Counted from the first letter of the stretch, positions 22,144 through 30,418 are shown. The stretch is 39,030 bases of DNA from JAITWN01 sp050486285 (GCA_050486285.1 JBJHCZ010000022.1:1-39030); one strand, 5' to 3'. The notes: generated by a model from the sequence alone, not told the origin. Numbers and translations are program-made.

Positions 22144-23496
22144 ATGGAGAACGAAGCCCTCACCACTACCGTACGCGAGATCCTCGCCAATCGTGACATC
22201 ACGACGCTGCGCGAGCTGCTCGACGATGCCCATCCGGCCAATATCGCCAATGTCATCTCGGAGCTCGAGGGCTCCGACATCTGGCGCGTGCTGTCGGCGC
22301 TGCCGACCGAGCGCCGCACCGAGGTGTTCGGCTACCTGCCGCCGCCCGAACAGGTCAAGCTCGCCAACTCGCTGAATCGTCGCAACCTCGCGGAGATCTT
22401 CCTGCACATGTCGGCCGACGAGCGCGCCGACCTGTTCAACCGCCTCGATTCCGGGCAACAGGAGGCGCTGCTGCCCGGCCTCGCCCAGGCCGAGCGCGAC
22501 GACATCCGCAATCTCGCCAGTCATGAAGAGGGGACCGCCGGCGCCATCATGACCTCGGACTATGCGACGCTGGCGCCGCACCTGACCGCGTTCGAGGCAA
22601 TCCAGAGCCTGCGTCACGAGGCCCCGGACAAGGAGACGATCTACCAGGCCTATGTCATCGACAGGGATCGCCGCCTGCTCGGCACCGTGTCGCTGCGCGA
22701 CCTGATCGTCGCGCCGACCAATGCCCGCGTCGCCGATCTGATGGTCGAGGACGTGATCTTCAGCCAGGTCGCCAATCCCCAGGAGGACGTCGCGCACAAG
22801 ATCAGCAAGTACGATCTTATCGCGCTGCCGATCGTCGATGACGGCCATCGCCTGGTCGGCATCGTCACCTACGACGACGCGATGGACGTCGCCGAGGAAG
22901 AGGCGACCGAGGACTTCCACCGCGCCGGCACGGTCGGCAAGCTCGATGGCAGCGTGCGCGACGCCGGCATCCCGTTGCTGTACCGCAAGCGCGTGTTCTG
23001 GCTGGTCGCGCTGGTGTTCGGCAACCTTTTCTCCGCGGCCGGCATCGCCCATTACGAGGAGACGATCTCGTCGTACTTCGTGCTGGTGTTCTTCCTGCCG
23101 TTGCTGATCGCGTCCGCCGGCAACGCCGGCGCCCAGGCCTCGACGCTGATGGTGCGCGCGCTCGCGACCGGCGACGTCGAGATGCGCGACTGGGGCAGGA
23201 TGCTCGGGCGCGAGTTTGCCGTCGCCGGCCTGCTCGGGCTGACGATGGCGCTGATCATCTCGACGATCGGCGCCGCGCGCGGCGGCGCAGAGATCGCCGC
23301 GGTGGTCGGCGTGACGATGGTCGCAGTCGTCGTCATCGGCAGCGTCATCGGGATGTCGCTGCCGTTTCTGCTGAGCCGTTTCCGGCTCGACCCGGCAACC
23401 GCGAGCGCGCCGCTGGTGACTTCGATCGCCGACGTCGCCGGCGTGCTGATCTATCTCTCGGTCGCGACCTGGATCCTGACGATGCCGCCGGTCTGA
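22144..23496 (+). CDS. mgtE: Magnesium transporter MgtE (first copy)
   Basis: 450 residues with the full MgtE layout: helical N domain (10-130), paired CBS domains (about 135-255) that sense cytoplasmic Mg2+, a connecting helix and five membrane helices (285-448). The pore-region signature AGNAGAQASTLMVRALATGD is present. GGAGG lies 6 bases before the ATG. It imports Mg2+ through a channel gated by the CBS/N domains. It has its own promoter and leader ORF. A second MgtE is encoded at 29108-30418. Confidence 0.93.
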   Translation: MENEALTTTVREILANRDITTLRELLDDAHPANIANVISELEGSDIWRVLSALPTERRTEVFGYLPPPEQVKLANSLNRRNLAEIFLHMSADERADLFNRLDSGQQEALLPGLAQAERDDIRNLASHEEGTAGAIMTSDYATLAPHLTAFEAIQSLRHEAPDKETIYQAYVIDRDRRLLGTVSLRDLIVAPTNARVADLMVEDVIFSQVANPQEDVAHKISKYDLIALPIVDDGHRLVGIVTYDDAMDVAEEEATEDFHRAGTVGKLDGSVRDAGIPLLYRKRVFWLVALVFGNLFSAAGIAHYEETISSYFVLVFFLPLLIASAGNAGAQASTLMVRALATGDVEMRDWGRMLGREFAVAGLLGLTMALIISTIGAARGGAEIAAVVGVTMVAVVVIGSVIGMSLPFLLSRFRLDPATASAPLVTSIADVAGVLIYLSVATWILTMPPV

Positions 23497-23546
23497 GACC
23501 GTTGCGTGTTGCTTCCGCGGCGACGGCGTCGCAACATGGAGGCGTC

Positions 23547-24134
23547 ATGTTCGAGCGGAGGCAAATAATCGGTCCGTGGGTGTTGTTGCCGTTGCTGCTG
23601 CTGACCGGTTGCGCGACCGTCGTTACGCCGCCCGAGTCGCCGGAGCAGCCGCTGCCGGTGCTGATCGTCGATCATGGGCGGCATACGAGTCTGGTGCTGC
23701 CGGACGGCGACGGACTGGTGCGCTATGCCTACGGCGACTGGCGTTACTATGCGGAAGGCGAGCGCGGCGCGCGGGCGGCATTCGACGCGCTGTTTCGCGG
23801 CACGCTTGCCGCACTCGGTCGCCGCGAATTCGCCGGCAGGCCCGAGCCCGAAGCGGTCATCGCGCGGCTCAGGGTCCATGTCGAGCAGGTACACCTGCTG
23901 CACGTCGAGGCTGACGCGGTCGAACGCCTGCGCGCGCGGCTCGATGCGATCTTCGCCGCCGGCGCGGAGGCGCGGCTCTACAATCCGCAGATGGATCTCG
24001 AGTTCACGCCCTATCCGGTGCCGTATACCTGGCGCCACAACTCGAACCGGGTCGTTGCCGAGTGGCTGGTCGAGCTTGGTTGCGAGGTCTCACGTTACCC
24101 GATGCTGGCGAACTGGCGGATCGCCGGGTCCTGA
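23547..24134 (+). CDS. Lipoprotein of unknown function, possibly DUF2459-like
   Basis: 195 residues, ATG with GGAGG 5 bases before it. The signal peptide ends in LLLTGC with Cys22, so it is lipid-anchored. The segment VLIVDHGRHTSLVL and the later TWRHNSNRVVAEWLVELGC give an H-x-x-H-T-S and H-N-x-N-x-V-x-x-W-L pattern seen in TIGR02117/DUF2459-type proteins, a relative of papain-like folds. The assignment is tentative. It follows mgtE by 50 bases; no terminator is obvious between them, so co-expression is possible. Confidence 0.6.
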   Translation: MFERRQIIGPWVLLPLLLLTGCATVVTPPESPEQPLPVLIVDHGRHTSLVLPDGDGLVRYAYGDWRYYAEGERGARAAFDALFRGTLAALGRREFAGRPEPEAVIARLRVHVEQVHLLHVEADAVERLRARLDAIFAAGAEARLYNPQMDLEFTPYPVPYTWRHNSNRVVAEWLVELGCEVSRYPMLANWRIAGS

Positions 24135-24191
24135 CTGACGGCTCGGTCTGCCTGTGCGGCAGCGTGCCCGCCCGCGAGGACGCTGCCGCGT

Positions 24192-24836
24192 TCAGGGCTG
24201 TGCCGGTGCCGCACCTCGGAGCAGTATCTCCATGTATTGTCTGCTGTAGCGTTCAGGGTCGTCGGCGATATCGACGCCCGGCAGGTGACGGAGGATCTCG
24301 CGCGAAAACGAGAAGAACACGTTCGCGCTCAGCATGTAGATCGCGAGGTGCACCGGCGAGAGATCGGCGCGGAACACGCCGCGCGCCTGGCTCTCGCGCA
24401 GCGTGTCGACCAGGCGGGTGAAGCCTTCCTGGAAGACGTCCTCGGCGAGTTGCCGCGCGCGATCCGGCGAGTTGTGGATGACTTCGCGGTGGATCAGCTG
24501 GGTATCCTGCTCGTTGCGCAGCATCGTCAGCAACTGGTGCGCGGCATAATGCTTCAGCGTGTCGCGGGCATCGCCGCGGTCGAGATCGATCGTCTCGAGC
24601 ATCTCGCGCGACTCGCGGCAGGCCTCGCGCAGGACCTGGATATAGAGGTCGTGCTTGGACTTGAAGTGGTGAAAGACGTTGGCCTTGCTGACGCCGGCCT
24701 TTTCGGCGATCGCGTTCATCGACACGCTGTCGTAGCCCAGCTGGGCGAACAGGTCGGCGGCGGCGCGCAGGATGCGGGGCATCGCGGTCGGGGTGAGGCG
24801 GGTCTCTTGGGAGGCTTGCGCTACGGCAGTCGTCAT
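24192..24836 (-). CDS. TetR-family repressor
   Basis: 214 residues. The TetR helix-turn-helix is at 20-65: RILRAAADLFAQLGYDSVSM, NAIAEKAGVSKANVFHHFKS, KHDLYIQVLREA. The C-terminal part is a helical ligand-binding domain of AcrR/FadR-like type (SPVHLAIYMLSANVFFSFSR). The promoter 34 bases upstream contains an exact palindromic operator, so the gene is probably autorepressed. No divergent target gene is present; the gene to the right is on the same strand, so other targets must be elsewhere or the betaine genes further up are not controlled through this site. Confidence 0.88.
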   Translation of the reverse strand: MTTAVAQASQETRLTPTAMPRILRAAADLFAQLGYDSVSMNAIAEKAGVSKANVFHHFKSKHDLYIQVLREACRESREMLETIDLDRGDARDTLKHYAAHQLLTMLRNEQDTQLIHREVIHNSPDRARQLAEDVFQEGFTRLVDTLRESQARGVFRADLSPVHLAIYMLSANVFFSFSREILRHLPGVDIADDPERYSRQYMEILLRGAAPAQP

Positions 24837-24869
24837 CGTCGGGCATCCGCGTTGGGGGCTTGACGGGGG

Positions 24870-24898
24870 AGTGTACTGACCGACCGGTCAGTACTCAA
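24870..24898 (-). promoter_or_regulatory. Autoregulated tetR promoter with palindromic operator
   Basis: On the minus strand: -35 TTGAGT (24898-24893), a 17-base spacer, -10 TACACT (24875-24870). The spacer coincides with the dyad GTACTGACCG-AC-CGGTCAGTAC (24873-24894), typical of TetR sites with a TGACCGACCGGTCA core. Repressor bound there would cover both promoter boxes. Confidence 0.75.
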
Positions 24899-24942
24899 GT
24901 GATTCAGTCAGGAATTACCGGGTACGCCATCGGTTGACCCCG

Positions 24943-25044
24943 CCCGTCCCGGTCCCGCCGTTCATGAACGCAAACAGCAGTGGGATCCGGCCAAGGCCCT
25001 GCTGATGATTCGTGCCGGTTCATGAACGGCGGGACCGGGACGGG
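24943..25044. repeat. 102-bp inverted repeat with 27-bp perfect arms
   Basis: The arms at 24943-24969 and 25018-25044 match base for base (CCCGTCCCGGTCCCGCCGTT continuing to TCATGAAC and its complement). The 48-base centre has a partial inner dyad (CAGCAGTGGG / CCCTGCTG). It sits after the SDMT stop and before the tetR promoter. It could be a small mobile repeat or a strong terminator for the betaine operon. Confidence 0.7.
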
Positions 25045-25047
25045 TGG

Positions 25048-25890
25048 TCAGCCGGGCTTGCGGAAGCGGAAGATGCCCCAGCACAGCCAGCCGCGGTCGC
25101 CGCCGTCGATCCAGCGGCGCAGGCCCTGTTTCATGCGCTCGAGGTATTCGGCCGAGATCGCGCCGGCGAGATCGGGCTCGCGGGCCCCGGTTTCGGCGAG
25201 CACGCGGGCGTAGTGGCGCGGCAGTTGCGCGCTGTGGTCGATGAAGCCGATCTCGTCGAGACCGGCCCCGGCGCAGGCCGCGCGGTAGGACGCCGGCGAG
25301 CCGAGACTGTCGAGATGGATGCGGTCGAGGATCGGCTGCAGCACGCCGGGCGGGCAGTCGTCGGCCTGCATCGGGTCGGTGAAGATGAAGACGCCGCCCG
25401 GCTTCAGCACCCGCGCCGCCTCGCGGACCACGCGGCGGCGGTCGCCGCTGTGCAGGATCGCATCTTGCGACCAGACGACGTCGAAGCTCGCGTGTTCGGC
25501 GGGGATATCGTCGAAGCTGCCGTCGACGATGTCGATCAGCGCATCGAGATGATGGGCGCGGGTGATCCCGCGATTGCGCGCGTTCTCGACCTCGCTGAGG
25601 TTCAGCGCAGTGACGCGGCAGCCGAAGGCCGTCGCGAGATAGCGCGCCGAGCCGCCGTAGCCGGCGCCGAGATCCAGCACATGCTGATCCGGGCGCAGCT
25701 CGCCGAGCAGGTCCGCCATGCAGGCGACGGTGCGCCGGCTGGCGTCGAAGATCGGCTCGTCGTCGGACTCGTAGAGGCCGATGTGGATGTCCTCGCCGCC
25801 CCAGACCCGGCGATAGAATGCGTCGGCATCCTCGCTGTTGTAATAATCGCGCGCGACCGCGACGGCGTCGTTCCTCCCAGGCCGGCTCAT
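25048..25890 (-). CDS. sdmt: Sarcosine/dimethylglycine N-methyltransferase
   Basis: 280 residues, class I SAM-dependent methyltransferase. The front DYYNSEDADAFYRRVWGGED and IHIGLYESDDEPIFDASRRT are diagnostic of SDMT enzymes that finish glycine betaine synthesis from glycine in halophiles such as Ectothiorhodospira. Motif I is VLDLGAGYGGSARYLA (71-86); motif II/III pieces are DVVWSQDAILHSGD and LKPGGVFIFTDPMQ. The start overlaps the GSMT stop by 4 bases (ATGA), so equal production of the two enzymes is likely. The product accumulates as a compatible solute. Confidence 0.92.
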   Translation of the reverse strand: MSRPGRNDAVAVARDYYNSEDADAFYRRVWGGEDIHIGLYESDDEPIFDASRRTVACMADLLGELRPDQHVLDLGAGYGGSARYLATAFGCRVTALNLSEVENARNRGITRAHHLDALIDIVDGSFDDIPAEHASFDVVWSQDAILHSGDRRRVVREAARVLKPGGVFIFTDPMQADDCPPGVLQPILDRIHLDSLGSPASYRAACAGAGLDEIGFIDHSAQLPRHYARVLAETGAREPDLAGAISAEYLERMKQGLRRWIDGGDRGWLCWGIFRFRKPG

Positions 25891-26699
25891 CGGCCCTGCT
25901 CCCGGTAGCGCTTGTCGGCGACGTGGATGAAGAAGTCGGGCTCGTCCTCGCGATAGGTCTCCTTGAAGTCGCCGTATGTCTCGATGTCCTGGAAGCCGAC
26001 CTCGCGCATCAGGCGGCGGACATAGGCCTTGCGCAGCGGGAACATGTTCAGGTGATAGTCGGAGCCGTCGGGGAAGCCGTAACGGAAGCGGGCCAGCCCC
26101 TCGTCGACATGCTCCGGGTGGACCGCGATGTTGTCGCCGCAGTAGTAATAGGTGTGCGTGCTCGAATAGCCGTTGTCGAGGATGTCGTCGTAGTTGCGCT
26201 GATCGAGGATCAGTACGCCGTCGTGGTTCAGCGCCGAATAGAACTCGGCCAGCGCCTTGCGTCGGTCGTTCTCGTTGAAGAGATGGGTGAAGGAATTGCC
26301 GAGACAGACCACCGCATCATAGCGGCCGGTGATGTCGCGGTTCAGCCAGCGCCAGTCGGCATGCGAGGTGCGCAGGATATGGCCGCGGCGGCGCGCGTTG
26401 TCGAAGGCCTTGGCCAGCATCTCCGGGCTGCCGTCCGCGCTGACGACCTGGAATCCGGCCTCGAGCAACTGTACCGAGTGGAAACCAGTGCCGGTGGCGA
26501 CATCGAGCACCCGTTTCGCGCCGCGTTCCTTCAGCGCGCGGATGAAGAAATCGCCCTCGCTCGCGGCGCGGCTGTCCCAGTCGATCAGTTCGTCCCACTT
26601 GTCGACGAAGGACTTCACGTACTCGGCGCGGTAATGTCCGGTTTCGCGGACCTCGACCGGTTCAGGTCCGAAATGCTGTTCGTTCGCTGTTGCTGTCAT
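25887..26699 (-). CDS. gsmt: Glycine/sarcosine N-methyltransferase
   Basis: 270 residues from the ATG at 26699, which has a GGGAG site; the open frame continues upstream to 26954 but that part is compositionally unlike protein. It carries out the first two methylations, glycine to sarcosine to dimethylglycine. Diagnostic sequence: EYVKSFVDKWDELIDWDSRA, SEGDFFI, motif I VLDVATGTGFHSVQLLEAGF (64-83), VVCLGNSFTHLF and DQRNYDDILDNGYSS. Together with SDMT it gives de novo glycine betaine using three SAM per molecule. No betaine transporter gene is adjacent. Confidence 0.93.
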   Translation of the reverse strand: MTATANEQHFGPEPVEVRETGHYRAEYVKSFVDKWDELIDWDSRAASEGDFFIRALKERGAKRVLDVATGTGFHSVQLLEAGFQVVSADGSPEMLAKAFDNARRRGHILRTSHADWRWLNRDITGRYDAVVCLGNSFTHLFNENDRRKALAEFYSALNHDGVLILDQRNYDDILDNGYSSTHTYYYCGDNIAVHPEHVDEGLARFRYGFPDGSDYHLNMFPLRKAYVRRLMREVGFQDIETYGDFKETYREDEPDFFIHVADKRYREQGR

Positions 26700-27037
26700 G
26701 TGGCGTCTCCCTTGATCGCTGCCTCGCAGGCGGCCCGGGTGGTCGATGACGCGGCGCGCGACAGCGCCCTCGGGCCCGGCGGCCGTTCCGGCAGATTTGT
26801 CCGGCGGCTTTTCGGCCGCCGTGTCCCGGGCGACCGCATCGGTCACGGGCCCGGCTGGATGCGGATGATCCGCTGAATTCTGCGGCTGACCCGCCAGCCG
26901 CAGAAATGGATGCGGACGGCCAGGCTGAACAGACGGCCGTCCACTGCAAGACATCGGGTTGCTTTTACTTTGGGCGATCAGGCCGGTGATTGCAAGCGCA
27001 ATCCCGGGAACCGCGCGAGAACGCGCGCGCGGTCGCG
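26700..27037 (-). other. 338-base GC-rich leader/spacer upstream of the betaine operon
   Basis: No gene is supported here. Read toward GSMT, it holds several hairpin-forming segments: GACGGCC/GGCCGTC (about 26945-26919), TGCGGCTG/CAGCCGCA (about 26900-26880) and GGCGGCC/GGCCGCC-like pairs near 26830-26800. A weak promoter-like TTGCAA with an A-rich run (CAAAGTAAAAG) lies near 26990-26950. The leader is therefore about 250 bases and structured. It does not match the glycine riboswitch consensus that I know. Role unknown. Confidence 0.45.
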
Positions 27038-27907
27038 TCAGACCTGCAGTCGGGGTTCGCGATCGCGGAAACGCTGGATGTCGGGCACGTCGGTAGAAAG
27101 CTCGATCTCGTGTTCTCCACCGTCGTCCAGGTAGACGATACGCGCCTTCTCGCCGGCCGGCGTGCGCTGCACCAGTTCGAGAAAGCCGAGCGGCGATTCC
27201 GGTGTTTCACCGTTGACGCTGAGGATCAGCGCGCCGGCCGAGATCCCGGCCTCTGCTGCCGCGCCGGTCGCGCGGCTGACCAGCACGCCGGCGCGATCGC
27301 CGAATTCCATCGCCATGCGCAGCTCGTCGGTCAGCGCGACGACGGTGATGCCGAGCGCGGTGACGATCTCCTGGTCGGGCAGCGGTTCGAAATCGAGACC
27401 GCGCGCCGCCTCGATCACCTCCGGCGCGACGAAGATCGCGGCGCCCTCGCGCACCGCGAGCGCGAGGCTGTCGCTCGGCCGCGTATCGACATAGATCGGC
27501 GTGTCGCTGTCGTTCGCGCGCAGGTCGAGCGCGCCGTGATAGGTGCCGTCGATCAGCGCGTCGACCAGCACGCGCTCGAGCCGCAGCCCGGTCGCCGCGA
27601 GGATGTTCGAGATCAGATCATGGGTCATCGGCCGCGGTACCGGCACCTCCTGCAGCGCCATCAGGATCGCCCGCGCCTCGATCGGCCCGATGACGATCGG
27701 CACGACGTCCCCGGAGGCCGGCTCGCGCAGCACGACGACCGGCGTCCCGGTCAGCGAATTCACGCCGACCGTCGCCAGCTCGACCGCGATCAGGTCCTTC
27801 GGATCCGAAAACAGCGTGCGTGCCTCGGCCTGCACGCCGGCCAGGACCAACGCGAAGAGGACAAACGCCGAACATGGGCGGAGGTGAAGTTTTCGGGGCG
27901 TCTGCAT
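27038..27907 (-). CDS. Secreted bifunctional-nuclease-domain protein with PDZ domain
   Basis: 289 residues from the ATG at 27907, preceded by GGAAGGAGG. A signal peptide (1-28: SAFVLFALVLAGVQAEA) exports it. Residues 38-165 are the BFN/DUF151 domain: VVLREPASGDVVPIVIGPIE, ARAILMAL, and RPSDSLALAVREGAAIFVAP. Residues 190-280 are a PDZ domain (GAAAEAGISAGALILSVNGE). The pairing of an exported BFN domain with PDZ suggests a periplasmic regulator or assembly factor rather than a classical nuclease. It is not in an obvious operon. Confidence 0.82.
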   Translation of the reverse strand: MQTPRKLHLRPCSAFVLFALVLAGVQAEARTLFSDPKDLIAVELATVGVNSLTGTPVVVLREPASGDVVPIVIGPIEARAILMALQEVPVPRPMTHDLISNILAATGLRLERVLVDALIDGTYHGALDLRANDSDTPIYVDTRPSDSLALAVREGAAIFVAPEVIEAARGLDFEPLPDQEIVTALGITVVALTDELRMAMEFGDRAGVLVSRATGAAAEAGISAGALILSVNGETPESPLGFLELVQRTPAGEKARIVYLDDGGEHEIELSTDVPDIQRFRDREPRLQV

Positions 27908-27992
27908 CGGTGTCGCCTCCTTCCAGGCTGCGCCGGCAGGAGAAGGGGATGCCGGGAGAAAACCGCCGGGATGGCGGCAGGATGATGACAAC

Positions 27993-28021
27993 ATTGTATT
28001 AAACCATGTGCGGAGTGGAAA
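27993..28021 (-). promoter_or_regulatory. Possible promoter of the BFN/PDZ gene
   Basis: Minus strand: -10 TACAAT (27998-27993) and -35 TTTCCA 17 bases upstream. The -10 is 5 of 6. The leader would be about 80 bases. Confidence 0.35.
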
Positions 28022-28041
28022 GCTCGATATAGAATTACAGT

Positions 28042-28089
28042 GTACTGCTGGCGGAGGGTCAGGAGAGGGCGACCCTCCGTCAGCAGTAC
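28042..28089 (+). promoter_or_regulatory. Stable leader hairpin before the SAM methyltransferase gene
   Basis: Two 19-base arms (28042-28060 and 28071-28089) pair along their whole length with a single G-U, loop AGGAGAGGGC. The loop itself carries GGAG. The stem ends 22 bases before the ATG and could mask or expose the ribosome site. It might also be a mobile palindrome that happened to insert here. Confidence 0.5.
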
Positions 28090-28111
28090 CTCCTTGCATG
28101 GAGAGAGAGTC

Positions 28112-28978
28112 ATGTCCACCATCACAAACGACGACTTCATCAGCTGCTGGAACGAGATCCTGGTGCCGAAGTGGCATCGCTTCCGCCACCTGCTGTCCGG
28201 CAACGGCGGCATCCACAGCGCGATCGCCGCGCCGTGGTTCGGTTTCAAACCCGGTGAGCGCGTCCTCGACATCGGCTGCGGCTACGGCGAGACCTGCCTC
28301 GACATCGGCCGCGCGGTCGGCGAGCGCGGCGAGGTCGTCGGCCTCGACTGCACCGAGGCCTTCCTCGACATCGCCCGCCGCGAATGCGCCGCGACCGGCG
28401 CCAGCAACGTCCGTTACCTGCTCGGCGACGCCCAGAGCGCGGAACTCGAAGCCGAATACTTCGACGCGGTGTACTCCCGCTTCGGCGTCATGTTCTTCCA
28501 GAGCGTCGTCATGGCGCTGCGCAACGCCAACCGCGCGCTGAAACCCGGCGGCCGCGTCTGCCTGATCGTGTGGCGCCGTCTCGGCGATAATCCTTGCTGG
28601 GGGCTCGCGAAGGAGATCGCGCTGAAATACCTGCCGCCGCCCGGCGAACAGGCAAAGACCTGCGGGCCGGGGCCGTTCTCGATGGCCGACGAGGAGACCG
28701 ATCGCGCGATCCTCAAGGCCGCCGGCTTCCCCGCGGTCGAGCTGTTCCGCCGCGTCGATGCCGACATCTGCGTCGGCACCAGCGTCGACGAGGCGATCGA
28801 CTACCAGATCCTCGTCGGGCCGTCCGGAGAGATCGTGCGCGAGGCCGGTGACGAAGGGCAGCGCCGGCTGCCGGAGATCCGCGCCGAACTGCGGGCGCTG
28901 ATGGAGGGTTATCGCCGCGACGACGGCAGCGTCTGGATGCCGTCGAGTACCTGGGCGATCATGGCGCACAAGGGCTGA
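28112..28978 (+). CDS. Class I SAM-dependent methyltransferase
   Basis: 288 residues from the ATG at 28112 (GGAGAG upstream); a frame from 28040 runs through the hairpin and is judged non-coding. Motif I is VLDIGCGYGETCLDIGRAVG (about 49-68), followed by EVVGLDCTEAFLDIARRECA, DAVYSRFGVMFFQ and LKPGGRVCLIVWRRLGDNPC. The form is of the UbiE/Methyltransf_25 group with a C-terminal cap (VGPSGEIVREAGDEGQRRLP). Substrate unknown. It is convergent with the mgtE operon and close to, but transcribed away from, the betaine genes, so a role in betaine synthesis is not indicated. Confidence 0.82.
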   Translation: MSTITNDDFISCWNEILVPKWHRFRHLLSGNGGIHSAIAAPWFGFKPGERVLDIGCGYGETCLDIGRAVGERGEVVGLDCTEAFLDIARRECAATGASNVRYLLGDAQSAELEAEYFDAVYSRFGVMFFQSVVMALRNANRALKPGGRVCLIVWRRLGDNPCWGLAKEIALKYLPPPGEQAKTCGPGPFSMADEETDRAILKAAGFPAVELFRRVDADICVGTSVDEAIDYQILVGPSGEIVREAGDEGQRRLPEIRAELRALMEGYRRDDGSVWMPSSTWAIMAHKG

Positions 28979-28999
28979 GCAGGCTGCTCTCGGATCTAC

Positions 29000-29072
29000 G
29001 GGGTCAGAGTCGTTTGATCACCGGGATCATCAAATCCGACTGATGCAATTTCGATCAAACGACTCTGACCCC
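29000..29072. repeat. GGGGTCAGAG-type palindromic repeat, second copy
   Basis: Arms GGGGTCAGAGTCGTTTGATC (29000-29019) and its exact complement (29053-29072) around a 33-base loop with an internal GATCA..TGATC-like dyad. It lies between convergent genes, where it would end both transcripts. The first 10 bases of the arm are shared with the 2940-2972 copy, while the rest differs, as expected of separate REP-type elements rather than one recent duplication. Confidence 0.65.
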
Positions 29073-29107
29073 ATCGACTTGACCCGCCGGGCCTTTTCAA
29101 CCGCCCG

Positions 29108-30418
29108 TCAGAGCAGACCGACCATCAGCGTCGCGATACCGAGGAAGGTCAGAAAGCCGGTGATGTCGGTCAGCGTCGTCAGGAAGATCGACGAGGCCTG
29201 GGCCGGGTCCTGGCCGAGCGCCGACAGCACGATCGGGATCGTCATGCCGGCGAAGGCCGCGAACACCAGCGACACGATCATCGCGATCGCGATGACGAAG
29301 GCCAGGCCGCCCGAGCCGCTCCACAGAAATACCGCGACCGCCGTCACCAGCGCGATCACGCTGCCGTTGATGAACGCCGCGCCGACCTCCTTGCGGGCGA
29401 CGCGCCACCAGTGGCTGGTGCTGATCTCGCGCAGGGCCAGCGCGCGCATCGTCACCGCCAGCGCCTGCGCGCCGGTGTTGCCGGCCTGGCCGGCGACGAC
29501 CGGCATCAGGATCGCGAGCGCGGTGAATTGCGCGATCGTCGATTCGAACATGCCGACCACCGAGGCGGCGAGGAACGCGGTGACCAGATTCAGGTGCAGC
29601 CACGGCAGGCGCTTGCGCACGACCAGGCTGATCTTCGACAGCGCGCGCTCCTCGGCGCCGGCGCCGACCATCGACAGGATGTCCGAGCTGCTCTCCGCGC
29701 GCACCGCGTTGACCAGCGCATCGTAGTGGATCACGCCGACCAGCTCGCCGTCGAGGTCGACGACCGGCATCTCGGCAAGCTTGTGGCGGTCGAACTGCTC
29801 GACGATCTCGCCGAGACCCGCGGTCGGCGTCACCAGCGCCGGCGCCGGACGCGCGATCTCCGCCAGTGGGGTGCGCGGTTCCGCCAGCGCGAGGTCCTGG
29901 ATCTCCAGGCGATGGAGCCTCAGCGGCTCGCCGGCAGTGAAATAGAACTGCTGGGCCGCGCGCGACTTGCGCTTGCGCAGCCGGCTCAGCGCCTCGATCG
30001 CCGTCAGCTCGCCGCTCAATATCGGGAAGTTGGTGTCCATCAGCGCACCCGCGGTGTTGTCGGGGTAGCGCATCAGCCTTTCGAGTTCATGGAGCCGCGC
30101 CGGCGTGAGCAGGCCGCGCAGGCGTTCGTCGTGCGCGCCGCCGGCGAGGCGCAGCAGCGCGCGCGCGATCTTGACGGCGTCGGCCCGGGACAACAGCTGG
30201 CGCGCGAGTTCGTCGCCGACCGAGGCCAGCGCCGCGGCGGCGATGTCGACCGGCAGTTGTTGCCAGATCGTGATCGCTCGGGCCGGATCCTGGGCCTGCA
30301 GCAGCTCGGCGATCTCCTCCGGACGCATCCCGGCCAGGGTCTGGATCGCCTCTGTCGGATACTGCCGTAGAAAGTCCTGGTTCAGCGCCGCGACCGCGCT
30401 GGAGAGATCACCTGCCAT
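29108..30418 (-). CDS. mgtE: Magnesium transporter MgtE (second copy)
   Basis: 436 residues from the ATG at 30418. N domain about 10-125 (LAGMRPEEIAELLQAQDPAR), CBS pair about 130-250 (AEMPVVDLDGELVGVIHYDA), then five membrane helices with the signature VAGQAGNTGAQALAVTMRAL. It is only distantly similar to the 22144 copy in its regulatory half. It overlaps the upstream MgtE-like regulatory gene by 11 bases and is the last of three overlapping genes, before a terminator-like repeat. Confidence 0.9.
   Translation of the reverse strand: MAGDLSSAVAALNQDFLRQYPTEAIQTLAGMRPEEIAELLQAQDPARAITIWQQLPVDIAAAALASVGDELARQLLSRADAVKIARALLRLAGGAHDERLRGLLTPARLHELERLMRYPDNTAGALMDTNFPILSGELTAIEALSRLRKRKSRAAQQFYFTAGEPLRLHRLEIQDLALAEPRTPLAEIARPAPALVTPTAGLGEIVEQFDRHKLAEMPVVDLDGELVGVIHYDALVNAVRAESSSDILSMVGAGAEERALSKISLVVRKRLPWLHLNLVTAFLAASVVGMFESTIAQFTALAILMPVVAGQAGNTGAQALAVTMRALALREISTSHWWRVARKEVGAAFINGSVIALVTAVAVFLWSGSGGLAFVIAIAMIVSLVFAAFAGMTIPIVLSALGQDPAQASSIFLTTLTDITGFLTFLGIATLMVGLL

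Noticed and set aside
26702..26954. 85-codon N-terminal extension of GSMT
   Set aside because: Pro/Ala/Gly/Arg-rich, without similarity to GSMT starts, and the ATG at 26699 has its own GGGAG site and gives the normal family length.
26700..27037. Glycine riboswitch before the betaine operon
   Set aside because: The conserved glycine-aptamer sequences that I know are not recognisable; only generic GC-rich hairpins are seen.
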